From NCBI GenBank assembly GCA_951394405.1, contig OX596337.1, positions 2,852,001 through 2,916,000 on the forward strand: a DNA stretch of 64,000 nt, in the 5' to 3' direction. This stretch comes from Coprinellus micaceus (Eukaryota; Basidiomycota; Agaricomycetes; Agaricales; Psathyrellaceae). The notes under the pieces are model-generated. The model saw only the letters and a program-made list of their open reading frames with translations, was not told the origin of the DNA and made no database searches. Numbering within the stretch: the first letter of the stretch is position 1; each line of letters starts with the position of its first letter. Below, piece after piece: positions 33,801 through 43,380 of the stretch. The position numbers and the translations under genes were made by a program.

Positions 33801-35880
33801 GGTTGAGCATGGCAATGACCCCTTCAGTTAGCGTGCGATTGAGTCGTTCGCTGACACCGTTCTGTTGGGGTGTGGCTTTAACTGTGTGTTGCCGTGCAAT
33901 ACCAAGTCCCTTGCACCATTGAATGAAGTTGTTCCCCATGTATTCCCCCCCTTTATCATCACGAAGTTCCTTGACCTTTGTGCCGAGCTTTCGCTCACTC
34001 TTGGCAACAAAGTCTTTGAAGGCTTGGAATGCGTCACTCTTGTGTTTCAGGAGGGCGACCTCCTTGAACCGTGAGTGGTCATCAATGAATGTGATCCAGT
34101 ATCGATAGCCGATTGGTGTCTGTACAGCGAGGGGTCCATGGAGGTCCGAGTGAATCCGTCCAAGGAGCTCTGTTGAGCGATTCGCTGATAGCTTTGGGAA
34201 TGGATCCCGATGTTGCTTCCCTGCAATGCAGTGTTCGCAGGTGTCGTTGAGTTCTGTGCCCTCCTTCACCAGGATGCCAGTGGCCAAGTCTTGGCGCATA
34301 AGCGTCTCCAGACGGTCCTTCCCAATGTGCCCTAACCTCTGATGTAATAGTTCCTTCTCGATCTTGGAGATGTAGGCTGCCTCCGTTTCCGTGTTTTCGA
34401 GCGTTGTCCCATTGAGAGAGCCAACAGTTCCGTCGATGGTAGCTGTTAGGAGTAGCTCGCCATTCTTGAAGAAGTCAAGCGAGTCTCCTTCAATTACGAC
34501 ACGCATTTTGCTCTTCTTAACAACAGAGAGGATCGAGAATAGGTTATTGCGAAGTGCGGGAACATAAAGTACATCGTTGAATATCACAGTCTGACCAACT
34601 TTTCCGTATATACGAGGCGTGAAACGTACTTCCCCCTTTCCTGTAGCCCAGACAATCTCGTTGTTGGCGAGAGACACAGCAATTTTCACCGCAACCATGT
34701 TACGGATCCACTTGCGATTGGGTGTCATATGTGAGGTTGCACCTGAGTCTGGGTTCCAGGAAGTATTAGTGGGGTTGTTACGAGCTCGACGGATAAGGGG
34801 ACTTGCGATGTGGGCAACACTGGCCATCATGACGCTCTCCTCAGCAGTCGCTGCTGTGGTAGGTGTCTCAGCGATCTTGGCCTTCTGGGAGTTCTGGACG
34901 CGGCAGTCCTTGTCCTCGTGCGTGTTCTGCCAACCGTGGACCTTGCACCTGTACTTCGCCTTCTTCTTCGGGGCAGCTGTAGCTGCCTGAAGAGCGGCGG
35001 ACGTCCCCTCAGCAAGCTGAGTGTTGCGAGCGAGGGAGTCGGCCTTGCGAAGGTGATCGAGGACTTCAAGGGGATTGTCGTCCCCAGTGGAGATGTGGTT
35101 GAGCGTATTGCGGAGGATGGTGTCATCCTTGCCAAGACCGATGGGGATCATGCTGATCGCAAGATCGCGCGCGAGATGAGCAGCCGTGTATCCTTCCTCG
35201 AAAGCAGAGGGCGTAAGGAGTTCATATGCTCCCCGACTGGTGGATTGAATCGTTGTTGTTGCTCCGTCCGATGTCGTTTGGGAGGAGATGGTGACGGTCT
35301 GTGTTGTCTCTGGAAGGTATTCTGCTCCTTGCGGGAGGAGCGCAGTGAGACGTGAGGCGTGCGCCATGCAACGCGATCCGAAGTCGGAGTAGGTCTCCTT
35401 CTCAAAACCCGAGGACCTCATTCTAAGTGCCATCATCTCCTGAAGGACACTGATGCGAGAGCCAGAAGTCTTGGGCTGGTAGGTTTCCAAGAGCTTCTCC
35501 CAGATAGCAGCGATGTCGGTGACTTGGATGCCAGAGAGGACGGTCTCGAGTTGGGAGTGGTCGAGAGTAGACCGGACGTAGCCGATGAGCTTGGAGCGGC
35601 GACTGGCATAGTCGGACTTGACCTTGTCGTCGGCATTGCTCCCAGGTTTTTTCTCTTCCCCAGTGAGGATGCCGTAGGCGTTGAGGTCGAAGGCCTTGTT
35701 CTCGACAGTGAACTTCCACTGCTGCACAGTGTAGGCCGTGAGCATGATGGGCGAGGACGTAGTGGTAGAGTCCATGATGGTAGGTGATGAAGAATAGGAG
35801 AGGATAAAATGATAGGTATGAAACAATAAGAGATAGGTGATAGGTAAAGTGCCCGTGATTTTGTAGGTAAAACGGACCAA
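30898..35880 (-). CDS. copia Gag-Pol polyprotein
   Basis: A single 1,660-residue frame with no stop. Residues 1-300 are Gag-like (QQWKFTVENKAFDLNAYGIL and ISVLQEMMALRMRSSGFEKE). A variant knuckle follows, C-x2-H-x5-H-x4-C (CKVHGWQNTHEDKDC). The protease site is DSGAT. The integrase zinc region starts LLHQRLGHIGKDRLETLM and its core carries D...D...E in SDLHGP, ELRDDKGGEYMG and QQNGVSERLNR. A Pro-rich then Asp/Glu-repeat linker joins it to reverse transcriptase (SRWVFLIKRKADGTIDRYKA, FIETIDVDNAYLNG, VPVFVDDITITS). RNase H is YSDADHAGC, SWSAKKQSTVADSSTEAEY and the final KHIDIKMHWIRD. Expression of Gag and Pol in one frame is usual for fungal copia elements. All catalytic motifs are present, so it is probably competent. 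Confidence 0.95.
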   Translation of the reverse strand: MVRFTYKITGTLPITYLLLFHTYHFILSYSSSPTIMDSTTTSSPIMLTAYTVQQWKFTVENKAFDLNAYGILTGEEKKPGSNADDKVKSDYASRRSKLIGYVRSTLDHSQLETVLSGIQVTDIAAIWEKLLETYQPKTSGSRISVLQEMMALRMRSSGFEKETYSDFGSRCMAHASRLTALLPQGAEYLPETTQTVTISSQTTSDGATTTIQSTSRGAYELLTPSAFEEGYTAAHLARDLAISMIPIGLGKDDTILRNTLNHISTGDDNPLEVLDHLRKADSLARNTQLAEGTSAALQAATAAPKKKAKYRCKVHGWQNTHEDKDCRVQNSQKAKIAETPTTAATAEESVMMASVAHIASPLIRRARNNPTNTSWNPDSGATSHMTPNRKWIRNMVAVKIAVSLANNEIVWATGKGEVRFTPRIYGKVGQTVIFNDVLYVPALRNNLFSILSVVKKSKMRVVIEGDSLDFFKNGELLLTATIDGTVGSLNGTTLENTETEAAYISKIEKELLHQRLGHIGKDRLETLMRQDLATGILVKEGTELNDTCEHCIAGKQHRDPFPKLSANRSTELLGRIHSDLHGPLAVQTPIGYRYWITFIDDHSRFKEVALLKHKSDAFQAFKDFVAKSERKLGTKVKELRDDKGGEYMGNNFIQWCKGLGIARQHTVKATPQQNGVSERLNRTLTEGVIAMLNQAHLPMMFWGAAVLYYTDILNATPSSTLSNTTSYEVWHKTKPDLSMHRVFGCRVYVHVLRKDRKNLQSHTEPCVFIGFEPGYKGWKCYNPVTKKITISRDVIFAESTFPGLSTVGNEQAYTPIGIRDIWPDADLEPENPPLAPPHAPIAPPPPPHDHPDDGSDESDNDDDGDQAAPRTPERPPKTEPKTPATQQPSVHPSIPPTPMKRDPSSTPSTKQLLPIPALFPGLPAPAEDGPMFPELPPPAPVAPPAPAQKRTRPPPPPPRESIPRKAKVPKAPPLVAQSSRPVRKTATTVKDYQLASGKGRRGTIPVARREGGEQVADRGGAQRNNQLPETEDEDEDEDEDEDEDEDEDEDEDEDEDDDDDEPVQPIAAEDFDLDDEPVDMEDALRATSILDSLISLYHVPLEETLTLDQGMEMAFYMAQDKALGAATRRPGDAPRTHWEAFAGPDGEHWQTAAQVEIDALTTNGTWELVELPEGRKVVGSRWVFLIKRKADGTIDRYKARLVAKGYSQMPGVDYDQTWAPASRLTSIRAIFAQAAMEGHFIETIDVDNAYLNGTIEEQYEVYMEQAPGFEIKNPDSKGRRWVCRLKKGLYGLKQSGRLWYQKLASELEAIGFTQIKSDPAIYVWELDGTRIVVPVFVDDITITSKSQEKIQWLKDSLAKVFKIKDLGPTSYLLGIKVDYDRENRVMRLSQTQYILDMLARFKMEDCYPVGTPMDPGSGATLTKYIPNKADDEMMKNVPYMNAIGALIYLMIATRPDIAYAVAKLAQYNSNPGPMHWKAVKHLFRYLKGTKDLKLTYRNNGSKMSSELFQAYSDADHAGCLDTRRSTSGFVIKMGSGAVSWSAKKQSTVADSSTEAEYVSASSAGRDIIWMRTLLKELGHDVSTPSPLMVDNQSALKVLRNPELHSRMKHIDIKMHWIRDAIKRGDITVHFLSTTDMIADIFTKPLPKPAIERHRLALGLE
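32716..32790. repeat. hexanucleotide microsatellite (TCATCC)n in the pol gene
   Basis: More than ten perfect TCATCC/TCGTCG-type units in the linker between integrase and reverse transcriptase encode an Asp-Glu repeat on the minus strand. This hypervariable spot could distinguish copies of the element. Confidence 0.9.
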
Positions 35881-36347
35881 TACGTAGATATCCTAAAAAG
35901 GAGTCGAAGTTTTACACTAAGATCCGCAGAGGGAACCCCGCTGTCACTTTGAGTACCGGTTACTGAAAGCGTTTGGATGGAGGGAGCGCTACCGTTGCGT
36001 CGTTTCCCCAGTCCAACCGAATCAGGCCTCTCAAAGAAGGATCGCTACTCTAATTCCGCAGACGATAAGCGTCTGTGGACTTCCTGATAGCTTCTTTCCC
36101 GTAGTGGGAACGCTTGCCGCGGGGTAGAAGGTGGTAATGGAAGTTGATACGTACTCCTGAGTATCAGGAGGGGTAGTGGAATGTAAGTAGCGAAACGTAA
36201 ATAGCGAAAGTGAAGATAGTGAGAATGTGAAGGGAGATAGGCTTCAGGTGGAGATATCACACGAGAAGAGGCCGTAGGCTATGGGCGATCGAGGGGCAGT
36301 GGAGCGGTTACCGCGGTGTCTGATAACGGATGGCGTGATCAGAGGAG

Positions 36348-36363
36348 CCCGGGGCTCATAACT
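36348..36363 (-). other. primer-binding site, tRNA-iMet half-molecule type
   Basis: The plus strand reads CCCGGGGCTCATAAC one base before the 5' LTR. GGGCTCATAAC equals the initiator tRNA-Met anticodon arm up to about position 39. The minus-strand RNA is therefore complementary to the 3' end of a tRNA-iMet cleaved in the anticodon loop, the primer used by Drosophila copia. No match to a tRNA 3' CCA end is present. Confidence 0.7.
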
Positions 36364-36746
36364 TGTAGAACGATGCAAGTATGACCCACTGTAAGTGGGG
36401 AGAGTTCGATGTTAGATTGAAAGTAAGTAGGGTATACAAGATACGCACCTGTAAGTGGGGAGAGTTCGATGGGGACTCACCCACTTACAGTGTGGACTAT
36501 ATACTGTGGAGAACAATAGATAACCTATATGCGGAACAATAAGAAAGAACAATAGACGTTCCATAAGTAGAGAACAATAGCAGTGAATGGAGATAAGGTG
36601 GAGATAAGAGAACAATAAGTGCGAGTATAATGGGAATAATACAAGGTGGTTGTTGTTCTCTGTAGAACAATAGAAGATAAGTAAAGTGTTCGAAATAGAG
36701 GTATTCTTTGTAGAGATAGAGTTGACATGAGCATTGTCTTCCAACA
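36364..36746 (-). repeat. 5' LTR of the copia element
   Basis: 383 bases that read identical to 30488-30870. It would act as promoter for the minus-strand element. A TATA-like CAGTATATAG is present on that strand. Confidence 0.95.
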
Positions 36747-36751
36747 TTAAC
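36747..36751. repeat. target site duplication TTAAC (right copy)
   Basis: Exact repeat of 30483-30487, directly abutting the right LTR. Confidence 0.9.
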
Positions 36752-37163
36752 TCGTTGCGGCAAAACAAATGGCCGCACTGGTAGTCTTTGTTGAGCTGAA
36801 CGACGCCTCCGTCGTCCCTCAGCAGGGCGAGAAAGACACGAAGACAAATAGAGCATGAATCGCCTGGGATACGAGATAAGGCGATATGGCCCGCATACCG
36901 ACACAACGAAACTTACTTTGTTTGTCTAGGCTGCGGAGGTGTGCTTCGTCGATGGCATAGAGGTTGTCGACCAGGACCTTGGCGCGCCTATCAAAACAAG
37001 GGGAGAGAGTAAGGGACGTTAGAGAAAATAGGGCGGTTCGAGAGCCTCAGCAGCCTCACTCAGCGGGGGAGCGACCCTGGGACCAGAAAGAGCTTGCGCC
37101 AAAGAGGTCGGACACCAATCTCGGGTCCAGGGGAGCGGGGGGAGGTGACAGAAAAGGATCCAT
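36747..37163 (-). pseudogene. 5' part of RING-finger gene interrupted by the copia element
   Basis: Start ATG at 37163 (MDPFLSPPPAPLDPRLVSDL). Three exons read in frame: the N-terminus, then RAKVLVDNLYAIDEAHLRSL, then DSCSICLRVFLALLRDDGG and QCGHLFCRNEL, ending at the LTR. The first six RING ligands (C-x2-C, C-x-H-x2-C) are present. Intron positions and sequence match the paralogue at 38546 (ALEGLAKIDEKRLRELGKQ, then ESCPVCMQSFLALL). The insertion separates these ligands from the last pair. If transcribed, the frame runs into the LTR, so the product would lack a complete RING. Confidence 0.85.
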
Positions 37164-37556
37164 GTGTCTCGCTCTTGCCGAGGAAGAATATTTGTAGAAG
37201 GCGATTGGTGAGAAGGACCAGTGCCATACCTGTCTCCTTTATACATTCGTGTGTTGCAAGTGGTAAGCGCCCGAAGATTGGCCACCGGCATTCAGAATAT
37301 GGGTTCAAACTGCTCATTTTCGAGCACTGTTGGGAAACCATACATCGGGCAAATATGAAGAGACCGAAAGAACGACGCCATTCTGCCTCGAGGCCATAAA
37401 TTAAACCTTATCCTATTGATCTCTGAGTTTTGCGCAAACCATCTAGGTTCATCTGCGTTCTTCCACTCAAGTGCATGGGCCGGCGACTTGTATGAAGCCC
37501 GAGCCTAGTCCCAAACCTTACCCGGCCCGCCCCACCTTTGAAATCGACAAATAATA
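37164..37556. other. upstream region of the broken RING gene
   Basis: Probable promoter side of the minus-strand RING gene. No other gene seen. Confidence 0.35.
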
Positions 37557-38192
37557 AGGTAGTTCTCGTCCAGTTTCAGCGGACATCACGTGGGTGTGAC
37601 CTAAGTGTGACCGGGCGGCTATAACGGGTAGTAAAGCACTGAGAAAATGCAGAACATATTATGTTGGGTAGATAATCCAAATCTGCGTCCAACAAGTTGT
37701 TTAAAACTTTTATGCAGGCCATATTGTCGACTTTCGTGGTAATAGAGCAACATGGGGCGATGTAGTTACCTGGACAAGATCTATCACATCATTTGGGTGG
37801 TGGAACATGGGCAGCGTGTGCAATGCCCTACTTGGCAAAGGCTGCATGCTCTAATGCCACCCTTAACACATAATATGTGTTCATACACTTGATATCTAGT
37901 AAGGGAGAGGTAGTATGGGATCTTGGACGCGCCACGACGCGTCAATTAGCCCAGTTCCAGCGCGTTTTAGACCAAATCTGCATCTACTTCAACAGTTTGG
38001 GCCCAATCACTCCCGGGGGCTGGCCAGACGATCGAATCAGCATTCCACACGAAATGTTGGACGCCGATTTGCGACAGATATCGTAGAGAATAAGATTTCG
38101 CATTTTCTCGGGTTTTGCTGGCCAATTACTTCCCGATTCGGAGGTGTCACGCTTGTCACGTGACGTCCGCTGAGACTGGACGAGAACTACCT
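37557..38192. mobile_element. 636-base MITE-like element with about 37-base terminal inverted repeats
   Basis: The left end AGGTAGTTCTCGTCCAGT then TTCAGCGGACATCACGTG matches the reverse complement of the right end with about two differences. Each end is flanked by TA, which fits a Tc1/mariner-type TA target duplication. No transposase is encoded; the longest frame (37877-38086, 69 codons) has no recognisable motif. A CACGTG palindrome lies just inside both ends. It sits between the divergently oriented RING paralogues. Confidence 0.75.
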
Positions 38193-38545
38193 TATGTGCA
38201 TGGGAAGGAACCTTATCAGGAGAGAGAAAGGTTCTACTGAAAGTTGAGAGACCCGAACACGTTCGTCCCAGCAGAATGGCTCCCAGCCCTTGAGGCGTGA
38301 TCAGGCAGAGTAAGTGTGAAAGTGGCTTGACACGAACTTCACGCTGGATCCTTTCAGCGAAAAATGCGCTATTTAATCTCATTCGACCCCACTACCCGCG
38401 CGCCGTGACCCGCCGCAAACTGTCGGCCGGATTGCGCGTGTTCGCCGTCAGGGGTCGTTTTAAGCGCCAAAGATTGATCGCGCGTCCTGAGCTTCGTCTC
38501 TCACCACGACCATTGCATCTCATCCAACCACGCGTAATCGTTGCA

Positions 38546-39310
38546 ATGGACCCCTTGTTTGGAGGCTTTGGAGGCCTAGGGCTTGGTATAGGTGGACAAG
38601 ATGGTCAGCCTAGAGATCGACAATTGGTGATGGATCTCCTTGCTGGGATGCACACCTTCGAACCATCCTCGGGTCCAACGTGAGTTGATCGTGCACTTAC
38701 GCGTCGGACTGCGCACGCTGACATCCACAACCCACACGCAACAGCGCCGCCGAAGTCGCCCTCGAAGGTCTTGCGAAGATCGATGAGAAGCGCCTCAGGG
38801 AGTTAGGCAAACAGGGTCCTTCAAACTATCTTGTATTATCTTGGATTGCCAACTAACTCCACCACCAGATGAATCTTGCCCTGTCTGCATGCAATCATTC
38901 CTCGCCTTGCTAGCGGAAGAGGAGACGGCCGAAGCCATGGAATCCCCTACGCACTCTCAGAACGAGTTGGGGGTCAACCAACTAGACAAACCTCACCAAT
39001 GTGACCATATCTTCTGCCGCAGGGACATCGTCAAGTGGATTTCCGAGGCGGTATGTCTCGGTTCCGAACAGACAGTCCTACGACTACACCTCGATTACTC
39101 ACACCCTATCCGTAGAAGGACACGTGTCCAATATGTCGCAAGAATCTCTTCCCGCCAGACTTCCAACCAGCGAAACCCAGGGTCGTCGTGTACGGGGCAA
39201 CGGATCGCGTGATCCAGTACTTCGAAGGGCAGGGATTCGAAGTCGTGGTCCGGTCAAGGTCGAAGCCTATCAACTGGGGGGCGTCCGGTGGTAGCGGTAT
39301 ATATTCTTGA
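38546..39310 (+). CDS. small RING-finger protein, probable E3 ubiquitin ligase
   Basis: Four exons (38546-38679, 38745-38815, 38869-39050, 39116-39310) read in frame from MDPLFGGFGGLGLGIGGQDG to a stop at 39310. The RING ligands are ESCPVCMQSF, then after a 30-residue insert QCDHIFCRRDIVKWISEA, then the spliced DTCPICRKNLFPPD. This gives C3HC4 with one histidine, as in E3 ligases that bring an E2 to substrates. Substrate and location are unknown. The long loop between the second and third ligand pairs (ESPTHSQNELGVNQLDK) is unusual. Its paralogue on the other strand (37163-36747 and 30487-30312) is destroyed by a transposon, so this may be the only working copy here. Confidence 0.8.
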
Positions 39311-39646
39311 AGATGTATAGCCTGGCACGAAACAAGGAATGTAAGTATTACGCGATACCAGATCCACGAAACAAATTCGTAGCAAATATACAACCGAGAT
39401 TACTAGTAAAACGGGAAGGCATGAATGTCAAATCGTTCGTAAATGTTTGGGATTAAGGAGCAGATTCAAGGGGTTGCAGCACGAAATGAAGGTCCACATG
39501 AGAAGCATGAATGAGGTATGAGGGTAAGAGAGGCCGGTAAGTCGGGAGAGAGAAGAGAGGTGAGGGATAGTTCCATCGGTTAATCCCTGCGGAAGCATCG
39601 GAAGAGATTGCGCTTCAAGAAGTAGAAGAGGCACTAGAAGGAGCCG
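39311..39646. other. convergent intergenic region
   Basis: 3' regions of the RING gene (+) and chitin synthase (-). No feature seen. Confidence 0.4.
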
Positions 39647-42600
39647 TCAACTTCGGCACGCCTTGAAGAATGGAACTGGACGTACCCCAAGGAAGCGAAT
39701 AAGCGCGAGGACGAATGTCGAGTAAAGGATGATTGCGAAGTAGGTATTTTGTTTCTTTGCGAGGTGGGCCTTCTCGGCGTTAGCATCCGTTTGAAGACCG
39801 TTGACGTTCTCGATGGCAACAGCCAACCCAGCGTTAGACAAGACCCAAAGTGCGACCAAGCGAGTGCGGAAGGTCTTGTTCTCGTCGTCCGTTGTAGGCT
39901 TCTCAGGCTTCTCTGCTTTGACCTCCTTCTTCAAAGCACGAGTAACGGTCTCCTTGAACGCGGCATCGACATCAGCTTGCACTTGTGCCTTATCCTCGAC
40001 GACCGTAGCGTCCGCGTCCTTCTTGGAAGAAACCGAAGGTAGAGCGTCGACCTTGTCGCTACCCTTGGTACCCCAGGAGACATCGTGAAGGTTGCAGAAG
40101 GCGTAGACGTTGAGGACGTTGGTGAAGCTGGGAGCGAGGCAGAGGTACTGCAAGAAGCTGGAGAACATGTGCCAGGGGTCACGCTAGGGCAAGTCGAGGT
40201 CAATCAGGAGCGGGGACACGGAAGCACAGAGCGGGCGTACGTAGAGGAAGGACGCGACGAAGTAGATACCGAAGGTGGATACCATGGCAGCAATCAGGGC
40301 GCCGACCGGAGGCTCGAAGAATGTTTTGACCACTTCCGAACTGGTCTTGTTCTCGAGGAGTTTGGGAATTTCCTGGGGTGGACATGTAAGTACCTCGCCT
40401 CGGAAAGCCGCTTGAGACAAGCTTTACTTACCTTGAACGCGTTGACTGTGAGCCAAAATGAGCAGACAAGGAGATAGACCGCCAAGAACGCATAAACCCA
40501 AAGTGTGATTGCGTATGGTATACGTTCTCCCTTGGGACGATTACCCAATGCCATAATGAACTGAAGTGCCAGGAAGAAGAGATAGATCCATTTGAAGGCG
40601 AGGTTGAACCAATGAGTCTATGAGAATCAACTCGTCAGCGGATGGGCGGGGCCTGGGTTTAAATGAACTCACGACTGCCTGGGTGCCGAAAATGTAGATC
40701 TTTTGTTCGGGGAGGAGGTCGATGATGATGCTGAATGTAAGCCAAAGATTGGCAAGAGCAAACCAACTGAAGATGAGCGAGAAGATGTTGTACTGGTAGG
40801 CAGTGTTAATAAAGGCATATGTACAAGAGAATCTGCAACTCACCAACGCCTGGATATGGAAGAAAAACATGCGAATGGGGTTGTGACTGGACCTGTAGAG
40901 CATAAAGAAATTGGCCAAGGAGTACTGAGCCGAGGAGAGGATTGGTCAATGCCAAGGAGAGTTGTAAGGGCAATTGGAAATACGCACAACTGAAGCAGCG
41001 AATGATCCGTTGAGCCATCGACGACGTTGACCGATAAGCTCAGCAGCTTCCTCCGGAACATCAGTCTCAGCTTTGCTCGGCTTGACGTAGGTAAGGGTCC
41101 ATTTTTCGCCCTTCTTGGCCACAAGCTCGAAACAGAGGATACGATCCTCGGCTATATATGAATCAGGGTCAATGATAACGGCGGAGCTGAAACGATTAGG
41201 GAACGTACCTAAGAACATGTTCTTGGTGAAGATGTTCATCCCGTTGATACCTTTCGGACCCAGCCGATCGGCGAGTGAATGATCACCGTGGAAGTACTGC
41301 TCGAGAGGGCGTCCCTGAATAGCCCTGTACCGATAGGCAGAAAAGGCACCAGGGAGCACGGAGACGTAGCCGAAGCTACTTTCGAGGGGCTTGTCCAGAA
41401 TGTTCGACATCTTGTACTCAAAATTCTGAGCAGCGACCAAAGGGTTTAATAGCTTCCTTCCACCCTTGATCATGGCGTGAATTTCACCACAGCAACCACC
41501 AAGGGTCGCATTATTGTAGAAGGCATCCCAGAGGTAGAAGATGGACTTGTGGCCAGGCTTGGTTCCTGCATCGATGAGCACGCAGACTTCCGGCTGGAAG
41601 GAACATACATCAGCACGGCGATAGAACCTCAATGCAGTGGGCACCCACGTTAAGGATCTTCCCGATAGCATTAAATAGCCATCGATGGGAGTTGATCTTC
41701 TTCTGGTTCTTCGCCTTCAGGACGAAGATGATCTGGACCGGGACGAGGTTATTTGCGTCACCAGGTTGGGGTAGCACGAGCTGGGGCGTGGCGTCGACGG
41801 AAAGTTGCGTCGTGTACTGGAGCGTGTAAGGGTCAGCAGGGACTGCGGGAAGGCTAAATTACCATTTACCTCAAAGATATGAGCAACGGTGTCCTTTCCG
41901 TCGATGTTTTTCTTCATGACGCCGTCTTGATAGACTCCGACGGTGGCAAGGATATCGAGCACGCTCTTGTCCATAGGTTCCAGACCATCGACAATAAGGG
42001 CGACGGTGATCTTCTGCCAGGCAGGACGGCCCTCTTCGGCGTGTTTCCTCCAGAATTTTGACTGCCGGGTCTTGCAGATATCACGAATGTTGAGCATAAC
42101 GCCATGCAGAGTGCGGGCGTAGAGGGTCTTGTCTTCGTTGTAAGAAGTCACCGCGATGAGCAATTCAGTCTCCCGATTGTACAGCTTTCCGCGGAGGGAC
42201 CAGCCGTTCGCCTCCGTGAAGTCATCGGGGTCGACTGTCGCGGCGGTGTATCGCATATGCCTACATTCAAAGAAGGAAAGGAAGCGCGATGTTGAAATGA
42301 TGAGCGAGATGCTGGGCGAACCATGATCAAAGCTATGCACTTACGAGAACTCCGTGGACGTAGTCGACTTGTACTGGTCCTCAATGGCCGCGTAGACAGG
42401 GGTAGGGACTGGGTATTCGGCGATGAAGTTGCCATGTGTGAGCTTGACCTTCTTGGTTACACCACGTTTGATGGTCTGGCGACGTCTCCACTCTCTCTCG
42501 GTGTTGTTGGTGCTATGTGATGCAACTGACAACGGGCGACCTGGGACGTAGCCCTGCTCGTAGTCTTCTGGAGGACTATAGGAGATCGCGATAAGACATC

Positions 42601-42919
42601 ATACAGATGAGCAAAGATAACAGCACACAGCTCACCCAGGAGGGTAGAATCCACCAGCAAAGCCTGGTTGGCCAGAAGTGAGGGGACGCTTCTCGTGTTC
42701 ATCGTCACCGTAGGGGTCGTCCTTCAGAAAGGCAGCCCGGTGCTGGGGCCCTGAAGTGAAGGAGGGGTGGGGCATGGGAGGGCGAGCTGACGATGGGGCA
42801 TCGAAGTTAGGCTCTGCGAAGTGAGTCTGGCGGGGATTGTCCGCGAATGGGTCGCCGTATTGGTTTGTGCCCCTGGAGGAGACGGTGTCTGAGGGAGGAG
42901 GAGGAGGTACGTTGTCCAT
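39647..42919 (-). CDS. chitin synthase, division 1 (class III-like)
   Basis: Start ATG at 42919 ([17 protein letters not shown]) after an in-frame non-ATG extension was discarded; about ten exons, stop at 39647. The disordered Pro-rich N-terminus is followed by the CHS1N block ([19 protein letters not shown]), the glycosyltransferase core ([53 protein letters not shown]) and the catalytic QRRRWLNGS. Five or more membrane helices follow, such as [20 protein letters not shown] and [20 protein letters not shown]. The enzyme polymerises UDP-GlcNAc into cell-wall chitin at the plasma membrane. A charged Lys/Glu/Asp segment precedes the last two helices. All motifs are intact. Class assignment is less certain than family. 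Confidence 0.92.
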
Positions 42920-43380
42920 CGCGGCTCTCAATTGACCGGCAATTGGGTGATATGGGTACAGAGGTGTGTCCTGGGGTATAGAAGGACAACAAAAGTGCGC
43001 ACGATCGCTGGACGCTTGCTGGAGGTTATTATATTTTGGGCCTCCCAGTCCTTTCCACGTGACAGTGGCAGTGCCTTCTACTGCGCCGGATAAAAACCGC
43101 AGCTGGCGAGGCTACCAACGCCCGCGAACCCTCCAACGCGCCCTGGGACCCTAAACGCGAACCTTGAGAGGGCGCTTATCCTGGAGAAGGCCTGTCGGCA
43201 TGCCGCTCAAGGTATTTCGGACGTATTCAAGGGATCAGATGGCGGCTATTGGTATTTGGATGTACCCCGCATTCGCCGCTCCCACCAGTTGCCGGAGCCG
43301 GTTGTGTGAACGCCAGAATCCCTCTTGGCCGCTTCCCTCTTCCTTGGACCCCATTCCTTCTCATTCCATACCTCCCCGCA

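Larger units (their letters stand above)
30488..36746 (-). mobile_element. complete Ty1/copia LTR retrotransposon
   Basis: A 6,259-base element with two 383-base LTRs that read identical, a 5-base target duplication, a primer-binding site, a polypurine tract and one uninterrupted 1,660-codon Gag-Pol frame on the minus strand. The domain order protease, integrase, reverse transcriptase, RNase H places it in Ty1/copia (Pseudoviridae). LTR identity and the open frame point to very recent insertion. It lies inside a RING-finger gene of the same strand. Confidence 0.95.
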
